Below, piece after piece: positions 44,508 to 54,984 of a stretch of 64,000 nt of DNA. Origin of the DNA: Cycas panzhihuaensis (Eukaryota > Cycadophyta); the NCBI GenBank assembly GCA_023213395.1, contig CM041465.1:127541741-127605740 (forward strand). The letters are read 5' to 3'. The translations under genes and the position numbers were made by a program. Position 1 is the stretch's first letter. Every line of letters starts with the position of its first letter. The notes beneath the pieces were generated by a model. That model was not told the DNA's origin. It saw only the letters and a list, made by a program, of their open reading frames with translations, and searched no databases.

Positions 44508-44836
44508 TGTTAGGGATCTAACCCCTAACTTACCTTCTCTTATTCTCTTATATCTTCTATTTATTCTACTTCTTCCTTCTTCTTAATATCCCACATGCAT
44601 AAGTAGAAGGTTGTGTAGTGGTCATTGAACGCTATATATATTCATGTAATATCCTACATGCACAAGGAGGAGGTTATATTTATGTAATCTTTAAAGTAGG
44701 GTATCTAAAATATCATTATTATTGCATGTAATTGGGAGGTTGCTCCCTTGAAGGGTATTACAATACAAGTATTATTTTGGAGTTATTTACATGTTATGTT
44801 GGTGTGCAATTATTATTAAGGAGTGGTATCCTACCA
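44508..44836 (+). repeat. Gy3 5' LTR (329 bp)
   Basis: TGTTAGGGATC to ATCCTACCA, followed by AGTGGTATCAGAG, a PBS (44837-44849). Confidence 0.9.
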
Positions 44837-44849
44837 AGTGGTATCAGAG

Positions 44850-45802
44850 TGGTTGATCCATACCTTGTGGGAAAGTTAAAGGTATTAAATAATTAATTTT
44901 TTTCTATTAGTTTTTTCTCATAAGTACCTATTCTCATTTAATTTCTACTTAGTTACTTTACTTTTTGGGAGTAGACAACACTGTAATCGGGCAACTATCT
45001 TAACACTACCACCGGACATTTTTTTTTTGTATTTAGATAGAGACCCTATGCTGGGGGTCTATAAATATCACAAGGATCTATCGTTTTAGGCTAAGCACAT
45101 TATGGATTTTCTACCCCTTATGTGAAGGACTAGAGATCACACTCCTAAATCAAAGCCTTAGATAGAAATTGGCTACAGAATTATGCCTCCATATACCTAT
45201 AGGTATATATGACGACCCCCTAGATAGGCCTTCCTAGTATAGGTAATCATAGGAAACCTATTGACCATCTATAGTTTATAGTGCACCGGTAAGCAGTTAG
45301 CCTCAAGAAATTACTCCCCACATACCCTAGAGATGAGGCAGTGCAACTGCAGAGTAGAGCATTTGCCTATGTAAGTTGATACTATTTATGATTGGGATTG
45401 ATATATCGAAGGGCTTATAAACTAGACAAGCCCATACCTAGTGTACCTAGTCAGTCTATTAGTGGTTTATGTACACGTAGTTAGTCAGTGAGTCAGTTAT
45501 CATTAATTTGTTAAATCCAGTATGTCTAGCCAGTTTGTCATTAGTTTATGTGCACATAGTCAATCAGTTATTCAATGACCAAAAAAGCAAAAAAAGTAAA
45601 AAAATAAAAAATAAAAGAAAGTAAAAAATAAAAAAGCAAAAGTAGAAAAATAAACAACAAAAAAAAAGAGCAAAAAAGTATTAAAAAAAAAAAACTATAT
45701 TATCTTATTATAAAACATTGAGGATAATAGTCTATAAACACCCCATCAAATCCCTTTCATTTACATTTATCAACTAGGATTCAACTTAGGTCTTGTGAAT
45801 AA
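44850..45802 (+). other. Gy3 leader, with A-rich low-complexity block
   Basis: Non-coding. About 45581-45694 is nearly pure A with scattered G, T and C (aaaaagtaaaa, aaaataaa units). A CAGT-containing short repeat (AGTCAGT, CAGTTTGTC, GTTTATGTGCACATAGTC) occurs at about 45450-45560. Confidence 0.6.
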
Positions 45803-46850
45803 ATGGCCCCTAAGATGAACCCAAGATGGACTCAAGATCTCAATGATATTGTCACACAACTTTGAGGAGATATATTACAAATCCAAACTAACTTCAATGA
45901 AAAAATTAAAGCATTAATGCTAGAGCTCATAGCCATGAAACATTTTAAGGAAGAAAATATTGACTTTGATGATACTACTCACATAGGTGGGGGTCACTTT
46001 ACTAAAGAAGATGGAGGTAATGATGGTAGGCTCTCTTGTTCAAACTTCCTTTCCAAGGTAGAAATCAAGAAGTTCAATGGCATAGATGTACGTACTTGGA
46101 TCACCCAAATGGAACAATACATTTTTCTTCATTAAGTTCCAATAGATAAGAAGATCCCTCTTACTTCTTTATACATGGAAACTGAACCCTACCAATGGTA
46201 CTAATGGGTTATGAAAATAATTGGTGAGCTTAATTATCAATGGGGGGGTTTTGTCAAGGATCTTACAGCTCAATATGATAGTACCTGGGATCATGACCAC
46301 TTTAACTAATTAGCTAAAGTTAGACAGGAGGGGGTTGTTTTAGCTTATACAACAAAATACCAATGTCTCTCCACAAGGGTTGATGGTTTTTGTCAGAATG
46401 AATTACTTGAGTTATACATTAGTGGGTTATGAGATGACATCATATACGAGTTCTGACTCCTAAAACCTGATAACATCTCTACAACTATTAATTTTGCTTG
46501 ATATATTGAAGTAAAAAATAAGTCATCTTGACTGAACATTCCCAGAAAAGTACCTACAATTTCAGGTTCCTGGTGTGCGATGAATGACTTCCCAAGAGAT
46601 GGATGAGAAATGATTGAAAGAGTTATGTTTTCATTATAACTAAAAGTGAAATAAAGACCATAAGTGTCATGAACGATGCTTATTCATAATTAAGGATGTC
46701 TAAGATGATGAACCAATAGAGGAAGCCTCATTAGAGCTAGAAAATAATGATTGTGACCCACTTGAGTAGGAAGAAGAAGATACTACTACTATATCTGTGC
46801 ATGCCCTTGATGGAATTGCGGCCCCATAGACACTTAGACTTATTGGGTAC
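45803..46850 (+). pseudogene. Gy3 gag with zinc-knuckle remnant
   Basis: Starts MAPKMNPRWTQDLNDIVTQL at 45803. The open piece 45917-46135 carries VEIKKFNGIDVRTWITQMEQ, the entry of the gypsy capsid domain. Further pieces with stops include GFVKDLTAQYDST, VLAYTTKYQCLSTRV and ELLELYISGL. The knuckle CFHYN... KDHKCHERC at about 46625-46675 keeps the flanking residues but has stops within it. Confidence 0.8.
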
Positions 46851-47170
46851 ATTAAGAATATGAAGGTGGTTATCTTCATAGATTTTAGGAGTACTGATAA
46901 TTTTATAAATCGAAAACTTGTTGAAGAACTCAATTATTTTCCATATCCTATAAAAAATTTCCAGGTTATGGTGGGTAATAGAGGGATACTCACTTGTAGG
47001 AGAAAATGTCACAACATCAAGTTACAAATAGGTGACTATCACCTCTCCACTTCCATGTATGCCATTCTCGTTGGAGGAGTTGATGTTATATTAGGAGTAC
47101 AATGGCTTAAACCACTAGGGACCATTCAACTAAATATGTAAGAGATCTTCATCCAATTTACTTCTGAATG
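46851..47170 (+). pseudogene. Gy3 aspartic protease
   Basis: The active site reads VVIFIDFRSTDNFI, with DFR in place of D-S-G, so it is inactive. NIKLQIGDYHLSTSMYAI and GGVDVILGVQWLKPLG follow, closely matching Gy1 protease, which links the two elements as relatives. Confidence 0.85.
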
Positions 47171-47183
47171 AATTGACTATTAA

Positions 47184-48720
47184 TTGAATGGGATCATTCC
47201 TCCTCCAACCCAAATAATCAACTCACACCATATGGAGAGGCTTATTAAAAATAGTGGTACAAGAATCATTACCAAATATTATGCTCTAGAAGGTCATGAA
47301 CTTCCAATAGAAGGGGACATTTTCCAAGATGATGGTATACCAAATGACTTAAAATTGGTACTTCACTACCATAACCAAGTCTTTCAGGATATTCCTCAAG
47401 GTCTTCCCCTAATATATAACCAAGATCATAGCATTGACTTAGTAGATGGAAGCAATCCTCCTTATATTTAACCATACCAGTATCCTTACCAGCAAAAGAA
47501 TGAAATTAAATGACTAGTTCAAAAACTTCTTAATGTTGGTACTATTAGGAAAAGTAAAAGTACTTTTTCTACCCTAGTGATTTTAGTAAGAAAAAAGGAT
47601 GACTCATTTCGCATGTGTGTAGACTATCACAAACTCAATAAGATAACCATCAAGGATGAATTTCCTATACCAGTCATCAATGAGCTCCATAGAGCAACAT
47701 TCTTCACATTATTAGACTTGCAGTCATGATACCATCAAATTAGGATCAAGGTAGAGGATGTTCATAAAACTGCATTTCGTACATATGAAGGACATTATAA
47801 ATTTTTAGTCATGCCATTTGGCTTGACTAATGCCCCATCCACCTTTCAAGGACTCATGAACAAACTCTTTCGGCCTTACTTAAGGAAGTTCATGTTAGTC
47901 TTTTTTAATGACATTCTGATCTTCAGTCATACATGGGCAGACCATCTTCAACATGTTGGTAAGGCATTACAGGTGCTTGTAGATAACCAACTTTATGCCA
48001 AAAAATTAAAATATCAATTTAGGCAAACAAAAATAGAATATTTGGGCCATATTATCTCTTAAGAAGGAGACAGGGTGAATCCTAAGAAACTTGTAGTTAT
48101 CATAAACTGGCCTAAACCCAAAAACATCAAGGGCCTTTGTGGATTCTTAGGAATCATAGGGTATTATCGAAAGTTTGTTCAAAGCTATATAAGGATTGCT
48201 TCCCCTTTAATCAACTTGTTAAAAAAGGATTCCTTTCATTGGAATGATAAGGCCTCTAAACAATTTAAAAACCTAAAGGTGGCTTTAACTACCACACCAA
48301 TCCTTATAATACTACACTTTACAAAGACCTTCACCATTGAATGTGATGCATTAAGGCAAGGCATTGGAGTAGTCTTAATGTAAGAAGAGAAACCTTTAGC
48401 CTTTAAAAGTTGTCAACTTATACTTAAGGAACAAATCAAATCCACTTATGAGAAGGAGATGTTAGCAATTCTCCATGCGGTTAGGAAATGGCGATAATAT
48501 TTATTGGGAACACATTTCAAATTAAAACAAACCATGATAGCTTAAAACATTTCCTAGCTCAAAGGATGACATTTGAGGAACAACAAAAATAGGTCACCAA
48601 AATGTAAGCTTTTGACTTTAAAATCATATATGAAAAAGGCAAAGATAATATAGTTGCCAATGCTTTATCTCATAAGGAAGAAGGCTTTGCACTATATTCT
48701 ATCACCACAATCAATCCCTC
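47184..48720 (+). pseudogene. Gy3 reverse transcriptase and RNase H
   Basis: Pieces, mostly in one frame: VFQDIPQGLPLIYNQDHSID, KLLNVGTIRKSKST, RMCVDYHKLNKITIKDEFP (about 47610-47665), [40 protein letters not shown] (47811-47870). The catalytic box is FFND at 47901-47912 (first Asp to Asn, a G-to-A change). The connection FLGIIGYYRKFVQSY and RNase H FTIECDALRQGIGVVLM (about 48330-48380) and STYEKEMLAILHAVRKW follow. In-frame stops at 47462, 47726, 48060 and elsewhere. Confidence 0.88.
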
Positions 48721-48879
48721 TCAGATAGTGGTCGCTAAGCAAAAATAGGATTAGGACCCCTTTACAAAGCAGATCATTTAAGAACTTCAAGATGGGGTAG
48801 GGTATTCAACCCATTATATATGGTCTATAAATATTCTCTAGTATAAGAATTAGATATATATATGCCCTCACTCTAGCCT

Positions 48880-49960
48880 CAAGGAGCAAATTTTACATGA
48901 TGCACATGCCTCTCTAATAGTAGATCACTCAGGATTCCTACGAATGTACCATCTCTTAAAATAATCTTTCTTTTGGAAGGGACAAAAAGGAGGTATAAAG
49001 AGATATGTTTCCTCATATGAAATTTGTTAATAACATAAGACAAAAATAATCAAGTCTCCAGGATTGCTGCAACCCCTTCCCATACCAAATAAACAATGGG
49101 AAAAAAATTTTATGGACTTCATCATAGGTTTGCCCAAGTTAGAAGGAAAAGATGCTATACTAGTGGTTGTTGATAGGCTAACTAAATATGCTTATTTTTG
49201 TGGCATTCAAGCCACATATAAGGTAAAGCAAATTGTTAAGATCTTTTTAAAAGATATATACAGGTTGCATGGCATGCCCAAGTGCATAGTCAGTGATTGG
49301 GACCCTAACTTTACCAGCAACTTCTAGACATAATACTTCCATCTACTTAGTACTAAATTGATCATGGGCTCATCCCAACATCCACAAATAGATGGTTAAA
49401 CTAAGGTGGTTAATAATGCCTTGAAGGATACCTTCGTTATTATGCTTTAGATAAGCAAGGCCAGTGGCATCATTGGCTTCCTTTAGCATAATAGTGGTAT
49501 AATACAACCTATCATGCATTAGTAGGAATGACTCCGTTCTAAGCATTATATGGCTATGAACCACTCACACTTAAGAACTATACCATAATTAGTTCTAAGG
49601 TTCAAGTAGTCAAGGACCACATCCAACATAGATTCTTAAGCTACTTAAGGAAAATCTGAACCTTGCACAAAATAAGATGAAATAACAGATAGATAAAGAG
49701 TGAAGTGAATAAGCATTTCAACCAAGCGACTGGGTATACTTATGATTGTAGTCGTATAAGAAGGCATCTCTTAAATATGATGGGCAATATAAATTACAAC
49801 CTCAATTTTATAGGCTTTATAAAATTCTCAAGAATATTGGTGAAGTTATATATGCCTTGGACTTACCACCACCATCAAGGATCCATAATGTCTTTCATGT
49901 TTCATGTCTTAAGAGTGTAATTAGGAAACAAGTACAAGTTCAAAGAGAATTACCTATCTT
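48880..49960 (+). pseudogene. Gy3 integrase
   Basis: A zinc-binding start (DHSGFLRMYHLL) is followed by the long open piece 49064-49327: FMDFIIGLPKLEGKDAILVV (first catalytic Asp region), VDRLTKYAYF, and FLKDIYRLHGMPKCIVSDWD (second catalytic Asp region). SSQHPQIDG, the third catalytic region, is broken by stops. The GPY/F-like tail PSRIHNVFHVSCLKSV lies at about 49868-49920. Confidence 0.85.
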
Positions 49961-49969
49961 AAATGAGGA

Positions 49970-50140
49970 GGGGCAACTTCAACTCATTCCAAAATGAATT
50001 ATTGATAAAAGAATTTGACATCTACGATCCATGCAAATCATTAAGTATCTCATCAAATGGAAACAACTTCTATGAGAAGATGCAACCTAGGAGAATGAAC
50101 AATTTATCCAAGAACATCTTGAGATCACTACACTTTGAGG
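49970..50140 (+). pseudogene. Gy3 C-terminal chromodomain remnant
   Basis: LQLIPK, IIDKRI, LRSMQIIKYLIKWKQLL and EDATWENEQFIQEHLE, in one plus-strand reading with stops, match the chromodomain of plant chromoviruses (YLIKWKG...ATWE pattern). In this group the domain is thought to bias insertion towards chromatin with particular histone marks. Confidence 0.82.
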
Positions 50141-50153
50141 GTAAAGCTTTTTT

Positions 50154-50166
50154 AAGGGGGGGACTT
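50154..50166 (+). promoter_or_regulatory. Gy3 polypurine tract
   Basis: AAGGGGGGAC-type purine run directly before the 3' LTR. Confidence 0.8.
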
Positions 50167-51016
50167 TATTAGGGATCCAACCCCTAACTTACCTTCTCTA
50201 ATATTCTCTTATATCTTTTATTTCTTCTACTTCTTCCCTATTTTTAATATCCCACATGCATAAGTAGAAGGTTATGTAGTGGTCATTAAACACTATATAT
50301 TTTCATGTAATATTCTACATACATAAGGAAGAGGTTGTGTAGTAAGCATATATATATATATATACATATATATATAATCTTTAGAGTAGGTGATCCAGGA
50401 GGATCTACCATATGTTTATAGGATGCGGAAAATGCTAGGCATTGGCATAACTAAAAGAGATATGGCCAAATGGTATCAAAATTCTATGAAATTTTATTTA
50501 AAGGGATAAGACACATCTCACTAGATGTGTACAAAAGGTGGGGTTCTTGGAGACTTGACTTGGGAAGCATCCTTGGAGAGGCATTTGGAGGGTTGGAGTC
50601 CCCCTTATGGTATAATTGTAACATTTATTCCTTGTAATTTTACCATTCTTTTGCTAGTTGATTTCTCCACCATTAAATGGAGATTTTCATGGTTTAATAA
50701 AAGTATTATTCCTCATACTTTTGGATCAATTCCAAGAATAAATTATTTGGTGTAGAATTTTCCTTTCATGGGCTCATTGTTATTTTGATGTTATTGAGAT
50801 TTCTACACTAACTCCCAGGATCTCAAGGAGAAAAGGTTGATAATTGACTTCTTCACCAACTAAGCTCTTTTGGGATCAGTAGGGTATCTAAAATATCATT
50901 GTTATTACATGTAATTGGGAGGTTGCCCCCTCAAAGGGTATTGCAATACAAGTGCTCTTTTAGAGTTATTTGTATGTTATGTTGATATACAATTATTATT
51001 AAGTGGTATCCTACCA
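50167..51016 (+). repeat. Gy3 3' LTR, split by a solo LTR
   Basis: TATTAGGGATCC (TG to TA) to TCCTACCA. It contains an expanded (TA)n tract at 50348-50376 absent from the 5' LTR. The solo LTR 50391-50878 interrupts it. Confidence 0.88.
50391..50878 (+). repeat. Solo LTR (488 bp) with TSD
   Basis: Begins TGATCC and ends GGATCA, flanked by perfect GTAGG (50386-50390 and 50879-50883). Carries an AATAAA signal (about 50696) in an AT-rich second half. It is not the LTR of any other element in the window. Produced by recombination between the two LTRs of a former insertion. Confidence 0.88.
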
Positions 51017-51024
51017 AGAGGTAA

Positions 51025-51341
51025 TGGTCTACTTGGTGGAGGGTCCTCTTCACTAACACCTTGAGGTCTTGATGTGATGGTTCATTACAAGTGGTATCAA
51101 AGCCAAGACCTAGGTTTGAATCCTATAGGGGCAACACTACTTATGGAGGTGGTAGGGTGATGTGCCAAACATCACTAATATGTAAAATGCCATCGTAGCT
51201 AGGGCTTATGGGGCATATGAACACTAGTAAAAGTGGGGCTAGGCAGGGATAGCCCATTCGACCCGGGGGAAGGTAATAGTCTACTTGGTAGGGGGCCCTC
51301 TTCACTAACACCTTGAGGTTTTGGTGTAATGGTTCATTACA
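51025..51341 (+). mobile_element. SMART/TRIM-like mini LTR retrotransposon (317 bp)
   Basis: Two 65-bp direct repeats (51025-51089 and 51277-51341) start TGGTCTACTTGG and TAGTCTACTTGG and end TTCATTACA. After the left one comes PBS-like AGTGGTATCAAAGCC (51090-51104). Before the right one lies the purine run CCCGGGGGAAGG. The 187-bp interior has no coding capacity. Size and layout match the very small LTR elements called SMARTs/TRIMs. GGTAA precedes both repeats, so the exact LTR edge is uncertain. Confidence 0.82.
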
Positions 51342-52080
51342 TATTTGTGCATTGTATTGTAATTGTTATGTAAGTACAAACTATATGCCAAATTTAACGA
51401 GTGTGAATTTTACAAAGAAGAGGTATATTATTTAGTGCATGCAAATTTTGAAGCTAAAATTTATATTGATATATAGAAAGTAATGGTGATAATGGATTGG
51501 CCATTATAAAAAAATATACAAGAAGTAAAGAGTTTCATGGGACTCATGGACATTATAGAAGGTTCACAAAAAACTTCTCCAAGATCATAGCCCTTATTAC
51601 TTCAATATAGAAAAGAATACTAAATTCATGTGGATAAAATTATGCAAGGAAAGATTTTAGCAATCAAAGGAATTACTTGCATAAGTACCCATTCTTGTTG
51701 TACTTAACCCAAATTCAAATTTTCTAATATGTATTAATGTGAGCACCATGGAATTAGGCACAATCCTAATGCAGGATGGAAGGGTCATCTCATATAAATT
51801 AAGAAAGTTAAAATATTAAGAAAGGAATTATTGAGTTTATGATTTAGAGTTCATTGTAGTTATGCATGCACTAAAAGTTTAAAGACATTACTTATTAGGA
51901 AAGAGCTTTGAACTCCAAACCAATCATGATAACTTGAAGCATATTTTTAATCAATTACATTTAAATATAAGGCAACATAGGCAGGTCAAATACATGAGCC
52001 TATTCTATTTCTAGATGTACTACATTAAAGGCAAGGAAAATAAAGATATTAATGCCTTAAGTCAAAGATAGCATGCTACT
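51342..52080 (+). pseudogene. Gy2 reverse transcriptase (second part) and RNase H
   Basis: Resumes the RT frame left at 44507: KLYAKFNECEFYKEEVYYL (about 51383-51440), then the connection VKSFMGLMDI. RNase H follows: VLNPNSNF, ICINVSTMELGTILMQDGR (about 51720-51783), DLEFIVVMHALKV, and the tail KHIFNQLHLNIRQHRQVKYM. Frame and stop damage are heavy. Confidence 0.8.
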
Positions 52081-52099
52081 TTAGTAAGTATGTCTTAGA

Positions 52100-53590
52100 C
52101 TAAACTACTTGATTCTATTATGAAAACATATGAAGAACACAAGTTTTATAGATAAGCAAAGGCTATATTGCAAGAGCAGTAAACTTAGAAATATATAAGT
52201 GTTGGACTTCAAAGAAAGTATATAGGGTTTCATATAATAGAAAATGGTGTGTTGGCATTTCAATAGAGAATTTATGTACTATTAAATTCAGAAATTAGGG
52301 AGTTGATTATATGAGAGGCCCATGCCATACCATATGTAGGCTACTCTAATTGTCATAAGATATATGTAGCTGTAATAGTATAGTTTTATTGGCTGAGAAT
52401 GAAGAATGATATTGTAAGATTTATTGTGAAATATTTAACCTGTTAAAGAACCAAGGCTAAACATATACATATAATAAGATTATTATAACCATTAGAGATC
52501 CCATAACGAAAGTGAAAGATAATCATGATGGACTTTATCTTAGGTTTCCCTAGGAGCAATCAATAACATGATGCTATTATGGTGGTTATAAAGAAATTAA
52601 TTAAATTTTCATACTTCATTTTAATCTACATAACACATATTGCATTAAATATTGCTACCATCTTTATGAAGTATATTGTCAGATTACATAGCATGCCCAA
52701 GGCCATAGTGTCAAATAAAGCCACTAAATTTACATATAAATTTTGGTGATCTATGTCCTAAGAACTAGGCACTAAAATAAGATTTAGTACATCATATCAT
52801 CTAAAGACTAAGGGCCAAACTAAGAGGGTAAATCAAGTACTTTAGGAGCTACTTTAATATACAAAATGGAATAGCCATGCAACTAGGAGAACTACTTACA
52901 CCTAGCTAAATTTACTTATAATAATATAATCTATTCATCTATGGGAATGAGTCCCTTCAAGGAATTATATAACAAAAGGTGCAACATGCCCCTAAGCATG
53001 GAAAGTTTAAAGGATAAGCATGTACTAGGTTTAAAAATATTGCAAGACATAGAACAATAATAGATTAATATAAGGTAGCAACTAAAAATAGCTTAGGATA
53101 GATAGAAAATTTATGCAAACTTGAAGTTGACAACAAAAAAATTCAAATAAGAGATTATATATTCCTTTGCATAAGGCCTAAACATATCTCATTTAGTTTG
53201 GGTAAGTACAAGAAACTCTCACCAAGGTATTGTGGCCCTTTCAAAGTTTTAGAGTAAATTGGTCAAGTTACTTATAGTTTGCTTTACCTCCTAGCCTTTA
53301 ATTTTATAATGTTTTTTATGTTTCCTTATTATAGAAATATGTACCAGATTTAAAGCCTATTTTTAATTGGACTAACCTTATGGTTGGATCAAGTCTTGAA
53401 TTTGAAGATGAGCCTATAAGAATCTTGGATAATAAAGAGAAAATATTATGGAATAGAATCATAAGGCAAGTAAAAGTACAATGATAACTCCTAACTCTAA
53501 AAGAAGCCACTTGGGAGTTAGAGGATGATATATGACAATAGTATCCACACTTGTTTATAATAGGTAAGATGAGGCTCTTCAAAGAGTAGG
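52100..53590 (+). pseudogene. Gy2 integrase and C-terminal chromodomain-like tail
   Basis: The integrase core is visible as MMDFILGFPRSN-type (about 52530), RLHSMPKAIVSNKATKF (about 52683-52733), and a STSYHLKTKGQT segment (about 52785-52822). FYNVFYVSLL and KYVPDLKPIF (about 53303-53355) lead into LEFEDEPIRILDNKEK (53397-53443), RIIRQVKVQ and EATWELEDDI, and PHLF. This tail is typical of Tekay/Del chromoviruses. PPT AAAGAGTAGGGGTA at 53581-53594. Confidence 0.82.
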
Positions 53591-54672
53591 GGTATGTAAG
53601 GGCCCAATCACGAGTTGACTAGACCATGTTATCCTTCTTGCATAGGCAACTTCTTAATCATGCATGTATGTAAGTATGTAAAAACTTTCTTTGTCTCTTA
53701 TCTATTGTTTCAATTAAAGTCCTCTCCATTTTATAGCTCTTGTTTATCTCATGTATAATGTAAGCCTATTCTATGCTCCACCAAGTATGAGGGTATACCA
53801 TATAGTTTGATTTATATTAATCCTATGTAAGGTGGAAGCCATTACCCTGCTCAATTTTTGGACCATTAGAGTAGTTTGTTTGTTGTGTTGTATTATGATT
53901 CAGGTGTTGGACCCCTTTTCCTCTAACACCTTTATATTAATTTTTGTTATGGTTTACATAATGTAAAAGGCAACTAGATTATTTAGAGGGCAATATGTAT
54001 GAGGGAGCATGTTATATGAATGAGGGAGGAATCAAGGGGTGGTAACTGCAAGGGTAAAGGATAGGTATAAAAATCCATAAACATCTTTGAGACATTAGAG
54101 TTACTTAATGGACTCAATTTATATAATAGAAATTCCACTAATTAAAAGAACACGATTTTATCTTTTTAGTCTAGTAGAGCACTAAAATCAAATATTAGAT
54201 TTAAAAGTTATGAAGTCATGAAGTTGACCTTCAAGTTAAAATTTCTAAGTGTAAGTCCTTTATGCCATTTCTTGAATGAATAAGTGAGTAGAGCCTTCCA
54301 ATTGATCAACTCAAAAAATGTAAAATAAAAGGAATATAAAGAAGAGTACTCATAAGTTCATTAATAAATAGATGAACAAAGCCTTTCAAACACCTGAGCT
54401 TAATAATATAAAATAAAGGGAGATGCTTGCAACTTCACAAATGAGCAAATGAATACTTTCCTTTAATCATCTAATTCTAAAGCTACTAATACAAAGGCAA
54501 TCTCTTACAGGTTTGTAAATGCATAAATGAATAAATGGGCGAATAATTAACAAAGAAAGTTATTTGTAAACTTACAAATAAGTCCATGAGAGCAAAATAA
54601 TCACCTAAAAATTATAAAAACATGAATACAAAGGGACAAATGGAAAAAATGCATAGTTTTGCTTATAACTAC

Positions 54673-54969
54673 TGAAAAGGGTTAATGACATAAGGTCATT
54701 ACATTAGTTGATTATTTCGAAAAAGGGTCTTAAGTGAACTTTAAATTAGATCACTTAAGTGAAATGCACTTTCATGTGCATTATGTGTAATTTCATTTCA
54801 CCTAACTCAAATGCTCCCTCTCTCAATATAAAAGTAAAGCTCAATGGAGGAGATTCATTCTTACCTCCCCATTTTGTGAGAGCTACTTTCTTTCTCTCAA
54901 GTCTCTCTTGCTCCCATGTTTGCCTTTGTGTTTAGTGCATGGAGATGAAGGATAGATCCACTCTTTTCA
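54673..54969 (+). repeat. CopF 5' LTR (297 bp)
   Basis: TGAAAAGGG to CTCTTTTCA. U3 contains palindromic GATCACTTAAGTGA (54750-54763) and the hairpin AATGCAC/GTGCATT (54763-54782), plus TATA-like CAATATAAAAG near 54824-54834. Confidence 0.95.
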
Positions 54970-54984
54970 TGTGGTATCGAGCTT
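54970..54984 (+). promoter_or_regulatory. CopF primer binding site
   Basis: TGTGGTATCGAGCTTG follows the LTR. Like CopB it lacks one base of the canonical TGGTATCAGAGC. Confidence 0.8.

Larger units (their letters stand above)
44508..51016 (+). mobile_element. Gy3: Ty3/gypsy chromovirus inserted in Gy2 RT
   Basis: 5' LTR 44508-44836 and 3' LTR 50167-51016 (the latter enlarged by a solo LTR). Internal genes run in the gypsy order: gag, protease, RT, RNase H, integrase, chromodomain. The left flank is CATTT (44503-44507). Gy2 resumes at 51342 with TATTT, a one-mismatch candidate duplication, but a SMART-like unit lies between the Gy3 end and that point, so the right junction is not simple. Confidence 0.88.

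Noticed and set aside
45581-45694. A-rich block as a possible retroposon poly-A tail or origin
   Set aside because: It lies inside the Gy3 leader between PBS and gag, with no retroposon 5' end or target duplication. Simple low-complexity expansion is sufficient.
50348-50376. (TA)n tract as an origin or regulatory element
   Set aside because: It is absent from the partner LTR and looks like a microsatellite expansion.
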